A stretch of 11,325 nt of DNA from contig CANQMG010000047.1 in NCBI GenBank assembly GCA_947624925.1, positions 1-11,325 of the forward strand, read 5' to 3'. Source of the DNA: an uncultured Clostridia bacterium. GTDB lineage: Bacteria; Bacillota; Clostridia; TANB77; CAG-508. The position numbers and the translations under genes were made by a program. This document shows positions 1-6,628 of the stretch, in pieces; the first letter of the stretch is position 1, and every line of letters starts with the position of its first letter. The notes below the pieces were generated by a model. The model was not told the origin of the DNA, made no database searches, and was given only the letters and a program-made list of their open reading frames with translations.

Positions 1-1
1 A

Positions 2-1231
2 GCTGCTGGAAAAGGTACAAGGATGAAATCTAATAAATCAAAGTTAGTACATAAAATTTATGGAAAGGAATTAGTAACAAGAGTTGTTGAAACTGCGAAA
101 AAAGCTGATATAGAAGATGTTATAGCTGTTGTGGGATACAAAAAAGAGCAAGTACAACTAGTATTAGGAGATAGCGTAAAATATGCATATCAAGATGAAA
201 TGCTAGGTACAGGTCATGCTGTAATGCAAGCTACAAAATATTTAGAAGGAAGAAAAGGTAAAGTTATTATATTAAATGGTGATGTACCAATTTTAAGGCC
301 AGATACTTTAAAAACTCTTATAAATAAAAGTATAAAAAACAAGGAATATGCAACATTACTTACTGCAATATATAATAATCCTACAGGATATGGAAGAATT
401 TTAAGAGATGTTGGAGGAAATATCAAAGGAATAATAGAAGAAAAGGATGCAAATGAGGAACAAAGAGAAATAAAAGAAATAAATGCTGGAATTTATTGTT
501 TTGATATAGAAGAGTTATTGTTAGCACTTAAAGAATTAAATAATGATAATTCTCAAGGAGAATATTATATAACAGATGTTATCAAAATAATGAATGATAA
601 AGGATTAAAAACTGGAGCAGTTATTGTAGAAGACAATACTGAAATATTAGGTGTCAATGATAGGGCACAATTAGAAATGTTAACAAAAGTTTTGAGATTA
701 AGAATAAATCAGGAACATATGAGAAATGGGGTAACTATAGAAGATATAAATAATACTTATATATATGATGATGTACAAATTGGAACAGATACAGTAATAC
801 ATCCAAATACAACTATTAAAAATGACGTTTATATTGGAGAGGATTGTGAAATCGGTCCAAATGCGTACATAAGAGAAGGATGTAGATTATCTAATAATGT
901 AAAAATTGGTAGTTTTGTTGAGATAAAAAAAGCAATCGTTGGTGAAGGAACAAAGATACCTCATTTATCATATATTGGAGATTGTGAAATTGGAAAGAAA
1001 ACAAATATTGGTTGTGGAACTATTACTTGCAATTATGATGGATTTAAAAAAAGTAAAACAATAATAGGAGATAACTCATTTGTAGGATCCAATGTAAATT
1101 TAGTTGCACCAGTTACCTTAGGAGCTAATTCATTTATAGCCGCAGGCTCTACAATTACTAATGATGTTCCAAATGATTCATTAGCAATTGCAAGACAAAG
1201 ACAGATAAATAAAGATGGATGGAATAAATAG
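2..1231 (+). CDS. glmU: Bifunctional GlmU (GlcNAc-1-P uridyltransferase / GlcN-1-P acetyltransferase), 5' end outside window
   Basis: GlmU makes UDP-GlcNAc in the cytoplasm for peptidoglycan: its C-terminal domain acetylates glucosamine-1-phosphate and its N-terminal domain adds UMP. The frame is open from base 2 and begins AAGKGTRMKS, the nucleotide-binding signature, so about ten residues and the start codon lie upstream; the ATG at 23 is internal. Further uridyltransferase motifs are LGTGHAV, LNGDVPIL and GEYYITDVI. From about base 760 hexapeptide repeats form a left-handed beta-helix. The acetyltransferase signature residues are present: FVEIKKA, HLSYIGD (likely catalytic His at 962-964) and CNYDG. 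Compared with my memory of E. coli GlmU (456 residues), the helix seems about 35 residues (two coils) short just before the CEIGPNAYIREG segment. The gene ends at a strong terminator. The family call is secure; the shortening is from memory. Confidence 0.95.
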   Translation, partial: AAGKGTRMKSNKSKLVHKIYGKELVTRVVETAKKADIEDVIAVVGYKKEQVQLVLGDSVKYAYQDEMLGTGHAVMQATKYLEGRKGKVIILNGDVPILRPDTLKTLINKSIKNKEYATLLTAIYNNPTGYGRILRDVGGNIKGIIEEKDANEEQREIKEINAGIYCFDIEELLLALKELNNDNSQGEYYITDVIKIMNDKGLKTGAVIVEDNTEILGVNDRAQLEMLTKVLRLRINQEHMRNGVTIEDINNTYIYDDVQIGTDTVIHPNTTIKNDVYIGEDCEIGPNAYIREGCRLSNNVKIGSFVEIKKAIVGEGTKIPHLSYIGDCEIGKKTNIGCGTITCNYDGFKKSKTIIGDNSFVGSNVNLVAPVTLGANSFIAAGSTITNDVPNDSLAIARQRQINKDGWNK

Positions 1232-1236
1232 ATAGA

Positions 1237-1269
1237 AAAAAGAACCTTAATTTTATTAAGGTTCTTTTT
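1237..1269. terminator. Bidirectional rho-independent terminator between glmU and the convergent membrane gene
   Basis: Perfect 14-bp stem (1237-1250 with 1256-1269) with a 5-nt loop. GAACC/GGTTC is the GC-rich core, flanked by A and T runs, so a U-tract follows the stem on both strands. It starts 6 bases after the glmU stop and ends 8 bases before the stop of the minus-strand gene. Confidence 0.9.
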
Positions 1270-1277
1270 ATAAAAAA

Positions 1278-1661
1278 TTACATTTGTTGTTCGCCTGGAA
1301 TTAAATAATCTACTATTCCATATATTACAGCTCCAATAATTGCAGCTACCCAAGAAATAGAATATCCTGCTACAAAGTATTGAGTTACATATAATGTAAC
1401 AACTGCAAGTACAAATCCAACAAATCCTTTTCCAAAAGGACTAGCATGTAAACCTGTAAATTTAGTTATTAAATAATCTATAATTGTAAGTACTATAGCA
1501 GCTAATGCTAAAGACCATATATTATTTATAGTAAATCCAGGTGTAAAAAATGCTGTAATTGCTAAAACTATAGCAGCAGCTATAAATCTACCAACAATTT
1601 GTCCAACTGTACCCATAGTAGAATTATTATTTTCATTTACATTTTCTGTATTATTAGCCAT
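1278..1661 (-). CDS. Small four-helix membrane protein (phage_holin_4_2/YvlD-like fold)
   Basis: A 127-residue protein with a polar Asn/Glu-rich N-terminus of about 20 residues and four hydrophobic segments near 23-40, 45-65, 77-96 and 101-121. Helices 1-2 and 3-4 repeat a pattern: a PGF or AGY turn, then IxxxW, then a small-residue-rich helix ending in DYLI. That duplicated hairpin resembles the 'mycobacterial 4 TMS phage holin' (YvlD-like) proteins, which are usually chromosomal and of unknown function despite the name. I infer an integral cytoplasmic membrane protein and see no lysis genes beside it. The start is supported by AGGAGG about 8 nt upstream. A perfect 18-bp palindrome lies just upstream of that site. 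The family assignment rests on pattern rather than a search. Confidence 0.7.
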   Translation of the reverse strand: MANNTENVNENNNSTMGTVGQIVGRFIAAAIVLAITAFFTPGFTINNIWSLALAAIVLTIIDYLITKFTGLHASPFGKGFVGFVLAVVTLYVTQYFVAGYSISWVAAIIGAVIYGIVDYLIPGEQQM

Positions 1662-1676
1662 AACAAATCCTCCTTT

Positions 1677-1694
1677 AAACTAAATATTTAGTTT
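1677..1694. promoter_or_regulatory. Perfect 18-bp palindrome, possible operator
   Basis: AAACTAAATATTTAGTTT is a perfect palindrome immediately upstream of the ribosome binding site of the minus-strand four-helix membrane gene. The position suits a repressor site or a small 5'-UTR hairpin. In such AT-rich DNA part of this could be chance. Confidence 0.35.
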
Positions 1695-1809
1695 GTCACA
1701 TACTTTATTATTTACAAAATAAAATTAAATATTCAAAATTATATAAATTAGTATATTTTATAAAAAAAAAGAAAAAATAATAATAATATTTTATTTTAGG
1801 AGTAAATTG

Positions 1810-2484
1810 ATGTTATTAACATTTGTAAGATCTATTTTTTTATATATTATTGTACTTATTGTTATGAGATTGATGGGAAAAAGGGAAATAGGACAACTTC
1901 AGCCTTTTGAATTTGTAATTTCTATTATGATAGCAGATTTGGCTTCAATTCCAATGACAGAATCTGGTATACCAATTAGTAATGGTATAATTCCAATACT
2001 TGGATTACTAGTAATGCATCTTATAATTTCTGTACTAAATATGAAAAGCTTTAAAGCTAGAGAATTAATTTGTGGAAAAACAACTATTTTAATATATAGA
2101 GGCAAAATTAATGAAAAAGCATTAGAAAAAGAAAGATTTACTGTGAACGAATTACAAGAAAGATTAAGAATTAAGAATGTATTTAATATTGGTGATGTAG
2201 AATATGCAATTTTGGAAACTAGTGGAGAAGTAACAATAATACAAAAACCAAATAAAAGAAATACAATTCCAGAGGATTTTAATATTATGCCAGAATATGA
2301 AGGAATACCATATGATTTAGTAATAGATGGAAAGGTAATGTATGATAATTTAAAATCTTTAGGTAAAGATTATAACTGGTTAAAAAAAGAAGCAAAAAAA
2401 TTTGGAATAAAACCAGAAGAAGCTTTAGTTATTACCCTTGATGGTAATAATCAAATGTTCTGCCAAAAAAAGGAAGGTAAATAA
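1810..2484 (+). CDS. DUF421 (YetF-type) membrane protein
   Basis: A 224-residue protein. The N-terminal third has three membrane segments (about 3-20, 32-48, 57-77). Between the first two lies the family-typical loop LMGKREIGQLQPFEFV. The cytoplasmic C-terminal part includes KNVFNIGDVEYAILETSGE, typical of the YetF domain. Family members in sporulating Bacillota include YetF, YdfS and YrbG types; their molecular role is not settled. A TTG at 1807 could also start the frame, but the ATG at 1810 lies 6 nt after AGGAGT and fits better. The DUF4363 gene begins one base after the stop, so the two are probably co-translated, a pairing I associate with Clostridia. Confidence 0.93.
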   Translation: MLLTFVRSIFLYIIVLIVMRLMGKREIGQLQPFEFVISIMIADLASIPMTESGIPISNGIIPILGLLVMHLIISVLNMKSFKARELICGKTTILIYRGKINEKALEKERFTVNELQERLRIKNVFNIGDVEYAILETSGEVTIIQKPNKRNTIPEDFNIMPEYEGIPYDLVIDGKVMYDNLKSLGKDYNWLKKEAKKFGIKPEEALVITLDGNNQMFCQKKEGK

Positions 2485-2485
2485 A

Positions 2486-2875
2486 GTGAAAAAAGAGATT
2501 ATAGTAATTAGTTTTGTTATTATTTTTATTATTATTCTTGAAATTATTACTAATAGATATACAGATGAATGTATAAAAAATTTATCAGATGATTTTTTGT
2601 CATTAAAAGAAGAAATACAAAATAATTCAGATGATAATGAAAAATTAATAAAAAAATTAGATGAAATAAATGAAAGCTGGGATAATTATTTTAATATATT
2701 AGCTTATTATATAGAACACAATGAATTAGAAAAGCTAAATACGGAGCTAACAGTATTAAAATCATACTTAGAACTTCAAGATTATGAATCTGCAATTCCA
2801 GTTATAGATAAATGTAATTTTATATTAAAACACATAAGTGAAAAGCAAAAATTTGCAATTCAAAGTATATTTTAA
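2486..2875 (+). CDS. DUF4363 family protein, one N-terminal membrane anchor
   Basis: A 129-residue protein starting at GTG. One hydrophobic segment (about residues 5-23) is followed by charged, probably helical sequence of about 100 residues, rich in Glu, Lys and Asn, with two Trp/Tyr-containing stretches (SWDNYFNILAYYIE and LKSYLELQDYESA). The pattern matches DUF4363, a family of unknown function often found behind DUF421 genes. The frame is open further upstream into the DUF421 gene, but the GTG has AGGAAGGT about 8 nt before it and follows the upstream TAA by one base, so translational coupling is likely. The helical part probably faces outward or packs on the DUF421 partner; that is inference. 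Confidence 0.85.
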   Translation: MKKEIIVISFVIIFIIILEIITNRYTDECIKNLSDDFLSLKEEIQNNSDDNEKLIKKLDEINESWDNYFNILAYYIEHNELEKLNTELTVLKSYLELQDYESAIPVIDKCNFILKHISEKQKFAIQSIF

Positions 2876-2893
2876 AAAATTTGTTAAAAAAAC

Positions 2894-2921
2894 TTGAAAA
2901 AAATATATAATGTGTTATAAT
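2894..2921 (+). promoter_or_regulatory. Sigma-A-type promoter of the LPXTG protein gene
   Basis: TTGAAA (2894-2899), a 16-nt spacer and TATAAT (2916-2921) preceded by TGT, an extended -10. A second TATAAT lies at 2906-2911. The gene start is 41 bases downstream of the -10 box, with AAAGGAG in between. Confidence 0.7.
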
Positions 2922-2961
2922 GTATAGTGTATTGTAAATTCAAGAGATAAAGGAGATTCTT

Positions 2962-3372
2962 ATGAAAAAATTAATTAAAAATAATAAAAATTTTATAATT
3001 GCTTTATTTGTTATATTAGTAATATTAACAATATCTACTGTAACATCTGCTAATGGAATCTTTGAAGTTGTTCCAGATAATAACACAGATGATAACAGTT
3101 TTGTAGATTTACCAGATGAAGGAAATAATACAAATGATACTAATATTTATGGCAATAATTCGAATACCAATACAAATACAAATACTAATACTAATAACAA
3201 TACAAATACAAACACAAATAATAATACAAATACAAATAGAAATGCAAATACTAATAGCAGTAAGTTACCACAAACGGGAATACAAGATTATACAATTGGA
3301 ATTATGATAATAATATGTATTGCATCAGCAATATATGCATATAAAAAGGTTAAAGATTATAATAATATTTAA
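2962..3372 (+). CDS. LPXTG cell-wall-anchored protein with Asn/Thr repeat stalk
   Basis: A 136-residue precursor. Residues 1-30 form a signal peptide (KK-rich start, hydrophobic core, TSA cleavage region). Residues 31-60 are acidic. Residues 66-98 are almost entirely alternating Asn-Thr. LPQTG (102-106) is followed by a hydrophobic segment (109-126) and a lysine tail, the classic sortase signal. A housekeeping sortase should cleave between Thr and Gly and link the protein to peptidoglycan. There is little room for a folded domain, so the mature product is a short surface stalk of about 75 residues, perhaps glycosylated on Asn/Thr; that is inference. The stalk is encoded by hexamer repeats (AAYACN), which can expand or contract without changing frame. 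The gene has its own promoter and terminator. Confidence 0.88.
   Translation: MKKLIKNNKNFIIALFVILVILTISTVTSANGIFEVVPDNNTDDNSFVDLPDEGNNTNDTNIYGNNSNTNTNTNTNTNNNTNTNTNNNTNTNRNANTNSSKLPQTGIQDYTIGIMIIICIASAIYAYKKVKDYNNI
3163..3256 (+). repeat. Hexanucleotide tandem repeats coding Asn-Thr
   Basis: About 15 units of AATACA/AATACT and AATAAC-type hexamers encode the Asn-Thr stalk of the LPXTG protein. Because units are 6 bp, slippage changes stalk length without a frameshift. This is a coding microsatellite. Confidence 0.8.
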
Positions 3373-3383
3373 GAAAATAAATA

Positions 3384-3412
3384 AAAGGTTAGATTTTAAT
3401 TATCTAACCTTT
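3384..3412. terminator. Bidirectional terminator between the LPXTG gene and smpB
   Basis: Perfect 11-bp stem, AAAGGTTAGAT (3384-3394) and ATCTAACCTTT (3402-3412), with a 7-nt loop and T-rich tails on both strands. It overlaps the last codons and stop of smpB, so the smpB 3' end doubles as terminator. Confidence 0.85.
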
Positions 3413-3839
3413 TTCTAATTTTCTTTAATGCATCTTTTTTTGCTATATCTTGTCTTTTATCATATAGCTTTTTTCCTTTACAAATTCCAAGTTCTACTTT
3501 AACAAAGCTATTTTTAAAATAAAGACTAATAGGAATTAAAGAATAACCTTTTTGTTTTATTAGACCTATTAATTTATTTATTTCTTTTTTATTAAGAAGT
3601 AATTTTCTAGAGCGAAGTGGATCTTTATTAAATATGTTTCCTTGTTCAAAGGGACTTATATGTAAACCATGAATGAATATTTCGCCATTAGATATACTAG
3701 CATAGCTATCTTTTAAATTAACATTTCTTTTTCTTATTGATTTTATTTCTGTTCCGCTTAGAACAATTCCTGCTTCAATTGTATCTTCAATAAAATAATT
3801 ATAATGAGCTACAGGGTTTTTAGCAATTATATTAGACAT
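3396..3839 (-). CDS. smpB: SsrA-binding protein SmpB
   Basis: SmpB binds tmRNA and places it in stalled ribosomes for trans-translation. The 147-residue length is normal for the family. Family motifs run in order: IAKNPVAHYNYFIEDTIEAGIVL, shown here only as the region at residues 5-27, then GTEIKSIR, NLKDSYASI, HGLHISPFEQGN, DPLRSRKLLL, KGYSLIPISLYFK and VKVELGICKGKKLYDKR. The lysine/arginine-rich C-terminal tail that inserts in the mRNA channel is present (DALKKIRKRLDN). GGAGG lies 7 nt before the ATG. I found no tmRNA gene in the window. The gene is transcribed towards the LPXTG gene and shares its terminator. Confidence 0.97.
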   Translation of the reverse strand: MSNIIAKNPVAHYNYFIEDTIEAGIVLSGTEIKSIRKRNVNLKDSYASISNGEIFIHGLHISPFEQGNIFNKDPLRSRKLLLNKKEINKLIGLIKQKGYSLIPISLYFKNSFVKVELGICKGKKLYDKRQDIAKKDALKKIRKRLDN

Positions 3840-3881
3840 AAATTTACCTCCAAATTAATATAGTATAATTATACAATAAAA

Positions 3882-3913
3882 AAGGAGAAAAAACTACTAC
3901 TATTTTTCTCCTT
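3882..3913 (-). terminator. Rho-independent terminator of the 3923-4399 gene
   Basis: An 11-bp stem (AAGGAGAAAAA with TTTTTCTCCTT) and a 10-nt loop. Read on the minus strand it ends in a run of seven T, just after the stop of the repeat-containing membrane protein and just upstream of smpB. Confidence 0.8.
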
Positions 3914-3922
3914 AAAATTTAA

Positions 3923-4399
3923 TTAATCTCTATTTGAGTAATTATTTGTATTTTCATACTGAGAACCATAATACCATACAAGAGCTACAATAACTATTCC
4001 TACAATTCCAAATATTAACCATATCCATGATGTAGAGCTCATTCCCATTAAGTTTCCATCTGTTGCAGAAGTTCTTGTTGCTGTATATCCATCATTAGAA
4101 GTTCCAGATGTACCATACATTGTATTTCCAACGTTTTGTGCACCATTATCAACTTCATTTTGCATCATAGAAGCGCCGTTATTAACTCCGTTTTGTACCA
4201 TTGAGGCACCATTATTTATTCCATTTCCAATGTCTTCTACACCACTTTTTATAGAATTACCTGCATCATTAATCATATTTTTTACAGTTCTACCAGCATT
4301 GTTTAATCCATTTGAAATATCATTATTTGCAAATGAAAAAGTAGAAAAGATTAATAAAATTGCTACAATTAGAGAAAATAATAATAAACTTTTTCTCAT
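3923..4399 (-). CDS. Secreted, C-terminally membrane-anchored protein with 11-residue repeats
   Basis: I do not recognise a named family. The 158 residues comprise a signal peptide (1-24, ending SFA), an extracytoplasmic region, a membrane helix (about 124-143) and a short polar tail, predicting an N-out, C-in single-pass protein. Residues 31-92 are built from 11-residue units: GLNNAGRTVKN, MINDAGNSIKS, a 7-residue partial unit, GINNGASMVQN, GVNNGASMMQN and EVDNGAQNVGN. Hydrophobic residues recur every 3-4 positions, so the unit could form an amphipathic helix lying on a membrane, as in apolipoprotein- or LEA-type repeats. Residues 95-120 are Thr/Ser/Gly-rich linker. AGGAGG precedes the ATG. 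It is followed by its own terminator and lies 90 bases from a similarly built gene. Confidence 0.75.
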   Translation of the reverse strand: MRKSLLLFSLIVAILLIFSTFSFANNDISNGLNNAGRTVKNMINDAGNSIKSGVEDIGNGINNGASMVQNGVNNGASMMQNEVDNGAQNVGNTMYGTSGTSNDGYTATRTSATDGNLMGMSSTSWIWLIFGIVGIVIVALVWYYGSQYENTNNYSNRD

Positions 4400-4488
4400 A
4401 ATTACCTCCTATTAAATAAAAAATATTTACATTAATAGTATTGAATTTTAAGAAAAAATTTATTCAAAATAAAAAATAAAAAATAAAA

Positions 4489-4815
4489 TTATTTTATTTT
4501 AATAATAATAGCAATACCTAAAAGAATTAATACTATTCCTACAGCTATAAGAATGATACTTAGAATATTAGTTAAACCTAAGTCTGACTCAGGCATATCA
4601 TCTAAATTTAAAGCTGTTTGTCCATCAATTGTCATATAATCTGAATTTGAATCATTTGTAGATGTATCTTCATTTGTTTCAGCATTTGGAACACCAGATG
4701 TTCCATCTAATATTTCACTTGTATTAACACCATTTACATCTGTAGCAAGAGATACAGAACTAATAATAAAAAATGCAAGTATAAATGTAAATATTATTTT
4801 TAAATATGATGTCAT
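4489..4815 (-). CDS. Short secreted, C-terminally membrane-anchored acidic protein
   Basis: No family recognised. The 108-residue protein has a signal peptide (1-24, cleavage near SLA-TD), an acidic Thr/Ser/Asn/Asp-rich segment (25-80) with no obvious fold, and one C-terminal hydrophobic helix (83-105) ending in IKIK. The layout matches the neighbour at 3923-4399, and both contain a GTSG motif, so they may be a functional pair on the cell surface or in the forespore membranes; that is inference. There is no LPXTG motif. The frame is open 18 codons further upstream, but GGAGG stands directly before the ATG at 4815 and the extra residues do not resemble a signal peptide, so I use this start. 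It has its own promoter. Confidence 0.75.
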   Translation of the reverse strand: MTSYLKIIFTFILAFFIISSVSLATDVNGVNTSEILDGTSGVPNAETNEDTSTNDSNSDYMTIDGQTALNLDDMPESDLGLTNILSIILIAVGIVLILLGIAIIIKIK

Positions 4816-4867
4816 AATAACCTCCATTTTTAAGTAATACAAATTACTTTTCAATCTAAAATATAAC

Positions 4868-4897
4868 ATTATATACTATAATACACTAAAATGTTAA
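4868..4897 (-). promoter_or_regulatory. Sigma-A-type promoter of the 4489-4815 gene
   Basis: On the minus strand TTAACA, an 18-nt spacer and TATAAT. The predicted 5' UTR of about 45 nt carries a 7-bp hairpin (AAGTAAT/ATTACTT, 4832-4849). It faces away from cwlJ. Confidence 0.5.
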
Positions 4898-4975
4898 AAT
4901 TGTCCATAAAAATTATATAATAATTTTAGAATAACATTAATTTATATATAATACATTAGTAGAGGTGAGGTTATA

Positions 4976-5422
4976 ATGGCATATTCTGATAGAGAACTAT
5001 TAGCAAGAATTATACAATGTGAAGCAGGAGGAGAAGGAGATAACGGAATGAAAGCAGTTGCTAGTGTTATTATGAATAGGGTAAATAGCTCAGAAGGAGA
5101 GTATTTTAGAGTTTCACAGGGGGGAAGTATTAGAAGCATAATATTCCAAAGTGGACAATTTGACTGTGCTACAGAAACTTTAGGCGGAAGATATAATGCA
5201 CAAAATATATATAATATGAATCCAACACAAATTCATTATGATATTGCAGATTGGGCCATTTCTGGTAATAGATTAAGTGAAATTGGAGTATGTTTATGGT
5301 ATTTAAATCCATTCATGCCAACATGTAGTCCAGAATTTCCTTACAATGGCTCAGGCACTTTTCATACTAGATTAGGTAAGCATTGTTTTTATAGACCAAC
5401 ACCATTATATGCAAATACTTAA
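4976..5422 (+). CDS. cwlJ: Cell wall hydrolase CwlJ (SleB/CwlJ family), spore cortex lysis
   Basis: CwlJ degrades cortex peptidoglycan during germination and in Bacillus is activated by Ca-dipicolinate. The 148 residues are essentially one Hydrolase_2 domain. They begin with LLARIIQCEAGGEG, where E16 is the expected catalytic glutamate, continue with AVASVIMNRV, and end with the typical CLWYLNP and KHCFYRPTP segments. As in CwlJ and unlike SleB, there is no signal peptide or peptidoglycan-binding domain. AGGTGAGG lies 5 nt before the ATG. The stop is 22 bases before gerQ, the known partner needed for CwlJ placement in the coat, which favours CwlJ over a generic SleB-like hydrolase. I could not find a convincing sporulation-sigma promoter upstream; an operon with gerQ and the ferritin-like gene is likely. 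Confidence 0.9.
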   Translation: MAYSDRELLARIIQCEAGGEGDNGMKAVASVIMNRVNSSEGEYFRVSQGGSIRSIIFQSGQFDCATETLGGRYNAQNIYNMNPTQIHYDIADWAISGNRLSEIGVCLWYLNPFMPTCSPEFPYNGSGTFHTRLGKHCFYRPTPLYANT

Positions 5423-5444
5423 ATAAAAAATGGAGGTAAGTTTA

Positions 5445-5888
5445 ATGCCAAGTCAAGAAGAATTAAGTAACAAAAGGATAAAATTACAAGAGGAATACAT
5501 AAACGATAATAGAAATATTACAGAAGAAAAAGCTAGTACAAAGAAAGAAAATAGACAAGATAATAATGTTACGCCAGAAATATTAACTAATCCAATTTAC
5601 ACACCAGGATTTCTTAGACAACAAATTGGAAAATTAATGAGAGTTGAGTTTTTAATTGGAACTAATAATATGGTTGATAGAATAGGATTTTTAGAGGATG
5701 TCGGTGCAAGTTATATTATTCTTAGATCTTTTGAGGGTGATAGTTTAATTTATGCTGATATATATGCAATTAAGTTCATAACTATTTCAGCAACATATAC
5801 TGGTATGCCATCATTTCAAAATTTTAATCCTTATTCGAATTATAATATGAACAATAATATGAATAACAATATGAGTAATAGATTTTAA
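5445..5888 (+). CDS. gerQ: Spore coat protein GerQ
   Basis: GerQ is an inner-coat protein needed for CwlJ to be retained in the spore, and in Bacillus it is crosslinked by transglutaminase. The 147 residues show a Lys/Glu/Asn-rich disordered start (1-50), then the conserved core at about 56-115 (FLRQQIGKLMRVEFLIG, DRIGFLEDVGASYIILR, YADIYAIKFITI), then an Asn/Met/Tyr-rich tail ending in NNNMNNNMSNRF. The longer reading from 5430 would start inside the ribosome binding site (GGAGGT at 5432-5437), so the ATG at 5445, 7 nt downstream of it, is the start. It lies directly after cwlJ. The N-terminal extension is longer than I remember for B. subtilis GerQ; its low-complexity tail is coat-protein-like. 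Confidence 0.9.
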   Translation: MPSQEELSNKRIKLQEEYINDNRNITEEKASTKKENRQDNNVTPEILTNPIYTPGFLRQQIGKLMRVEFLIGTNNMVDRIGFLEDVGASYIILRSFEGDSLIYADIYAIKFITISATYTGMPSFQNFNPYSNYNMNNNMNNNMSNRF

Positions 5889-5945
5889 AAATTAATATCA
5901 CTTAATAAAATTTGTGCATATTATAAATTCAAGGAGGGATTAATA

Positions 5946-6455
5946 GTGTACTTAGATTATAATATGTATAATCAATATTATGGAATGAATGATTTTAACT
6001 ACAGAAATAGCGAACCAGTTAATGTTTATAGTGATGAAATTATTACATTAAATCAAGCTATTGAATCAATAAGAAAATCTGTAGGAAACGAAAGAGATGA
6101 CGAATTATTTTATGACACTATAATAAATGAAGCACCATCAGAAAAAGAAAAAAATATCATCAGAAGTATTAGAGATGATGAAAAAAAACATAATCAAATA
6201 CTTAGACAATTATATTATAACTTCACAGGTCAGGTTATACCACCAGATACATCAGTAAATAATATGGAAAGCAAGGGAAATTATAAAGAATTATTAGAAA
6301 AGGCTCTATTTGGAGAATCTGACGCAATGGTAAGATACAGAAGAATATTATCAAAAATGCCAAGTGGAAATAGTTATACATTAATAATGTCAATAATGAC
6401 AGATGAAATAAAACATGCAAATAAATATAATTTCTTAATAAGTACTACTAAATAA
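5946..6455 (+). CDS. Ferritin-like (rubrerythrin-type) diiron protein, possible spore coat component
   Basis: A 169-residue protein with a Tyr/Asn/Met-rich first 25 residues, then a four-helix ferritin-like domain (about 33-165). Diiron ligands can be placed: a Glu in helix 1 (near E40), E79xxH82 in helix 2, E124 in helix 3 and E154xxH157 in helix 4. With both ExxH motifs intact it should bind two irons and may act as a peroxidase or oxidase; no rubredoxin-like Cys4 domain is present. It starts at GTG, which has AAGGAGGG about 7 nt before it. It follows gerQ by 57 bases and ends at a strong terminator, so it probably belongs to the germination operon. The sticky N-terminus resembles coat proteins, hence my suggestion of a coat location; the substrate is unknown. 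Confidence 0.85.
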   Translation: MYLDYNMYNQYYGMNDFNYRNSEPVNVYSDEIITLNQAIESIRKSVGNERDDELFYDTIINEAPSEKEKNIIRSIRDDEKKHNQILRQLYYNFTGQVIPPDTSVNNMESKGNYKELLEKALFGESDAMVRYRRILSKMPSGNSYTLIMSIMTDEIKHANKYNFLISTTK

Positions 6456-6464
6456 TAAGTATAA

Positions 6465-6495
6465 AAAAATCCACCGATTATAAAGGTGGATTTTT
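6465..6495 (+). terminator. Rho-independent terminator after the ferritin-like gene
   Basis: Perfect 11-bp stem AAAAATCCACC (6465-6475) with GGTGGATTTTT (6485-6495) and a 9-nt loop. The T-run is part of the right arm. It closes the cwlJ-gerQ-ferritin unit 9 bases after the stop. Confidence 0.9.
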
Positions 6496-6549
6496 ATGTA
6501 TTTATAAAGTTTAATAATGTATATTTTGTATGTTTTTTAATTAAAAAAA

Positions 6550-6581
6550 TTGTAGATTTTTAAAAATAAAAATGCTATAAT
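6550..6581 (+). promoter_or_regulatory. Probable extended -10 promoter for the DUF3990 locus
   Basis: TGCTATAAT (6573-6581) is an extended -10 element 47 bases before the DUF3990 start. A TTGTAG lies 20 nt upstream, a weak and distant -35, so the extended -10 carries the case. Confidence 0.5.
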
Positions 6582-6628
6582 TATGATGTATAATAACATT
6601 GATTAATTGAAAAAAGGAGAATATTAGT

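Noticed and set aside
1033..1353. Minus-strand open frame of 106 codons across the glmU end and the next gene
   Set aside because: It is antisense to clear GlmU coding sequence and crosses a strong terminator. Its Cys/Trp/Asn-rich start has no protein-like pattern.
3163..3256. Regular repeats that could look like a CRISPR array
   Set aside because: They are contiguous 6-bp coding repeats without spacers. The three motifs at 7617-8010 also fail as CRISPR because spacing is about 165-195 bp and the copies diverge.
3116..3307. Second plus-strand frame inside the LPXTG gene
   Set aside because: It is the Asn-Thr repeat read in another frame (Ile/Gln repeats), with no ribosome binding site.
3840..3930. 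tmRNA (ssrA) gene next to smpB
   Set aside because: No tRNA-like ends or tag-coding frame are visible. The gap is too short and holds a terminator and the smpB ribosome binding site.
4230..4415. Plus-strand frame opposite the 11-residue-repeat protein, and similar antisense frames at 214-426, 1899-2105, 4942-5139 and 6235-6420
   Set aside because: All are shadows opposite well-supported genes, without ribosome binding sites.
4925..4961. Sporulation-sigma promoter for cwlJ (GAATA and CATTAGTA, or ATA and CAT words)
   Set aside because: Spacing (about 20) and -10 sequence do not fit sigma-E, -K, -F or -G consensus well. A TTTAGA-16-TATAAT match exists but is weak in such AT-rich DNA.
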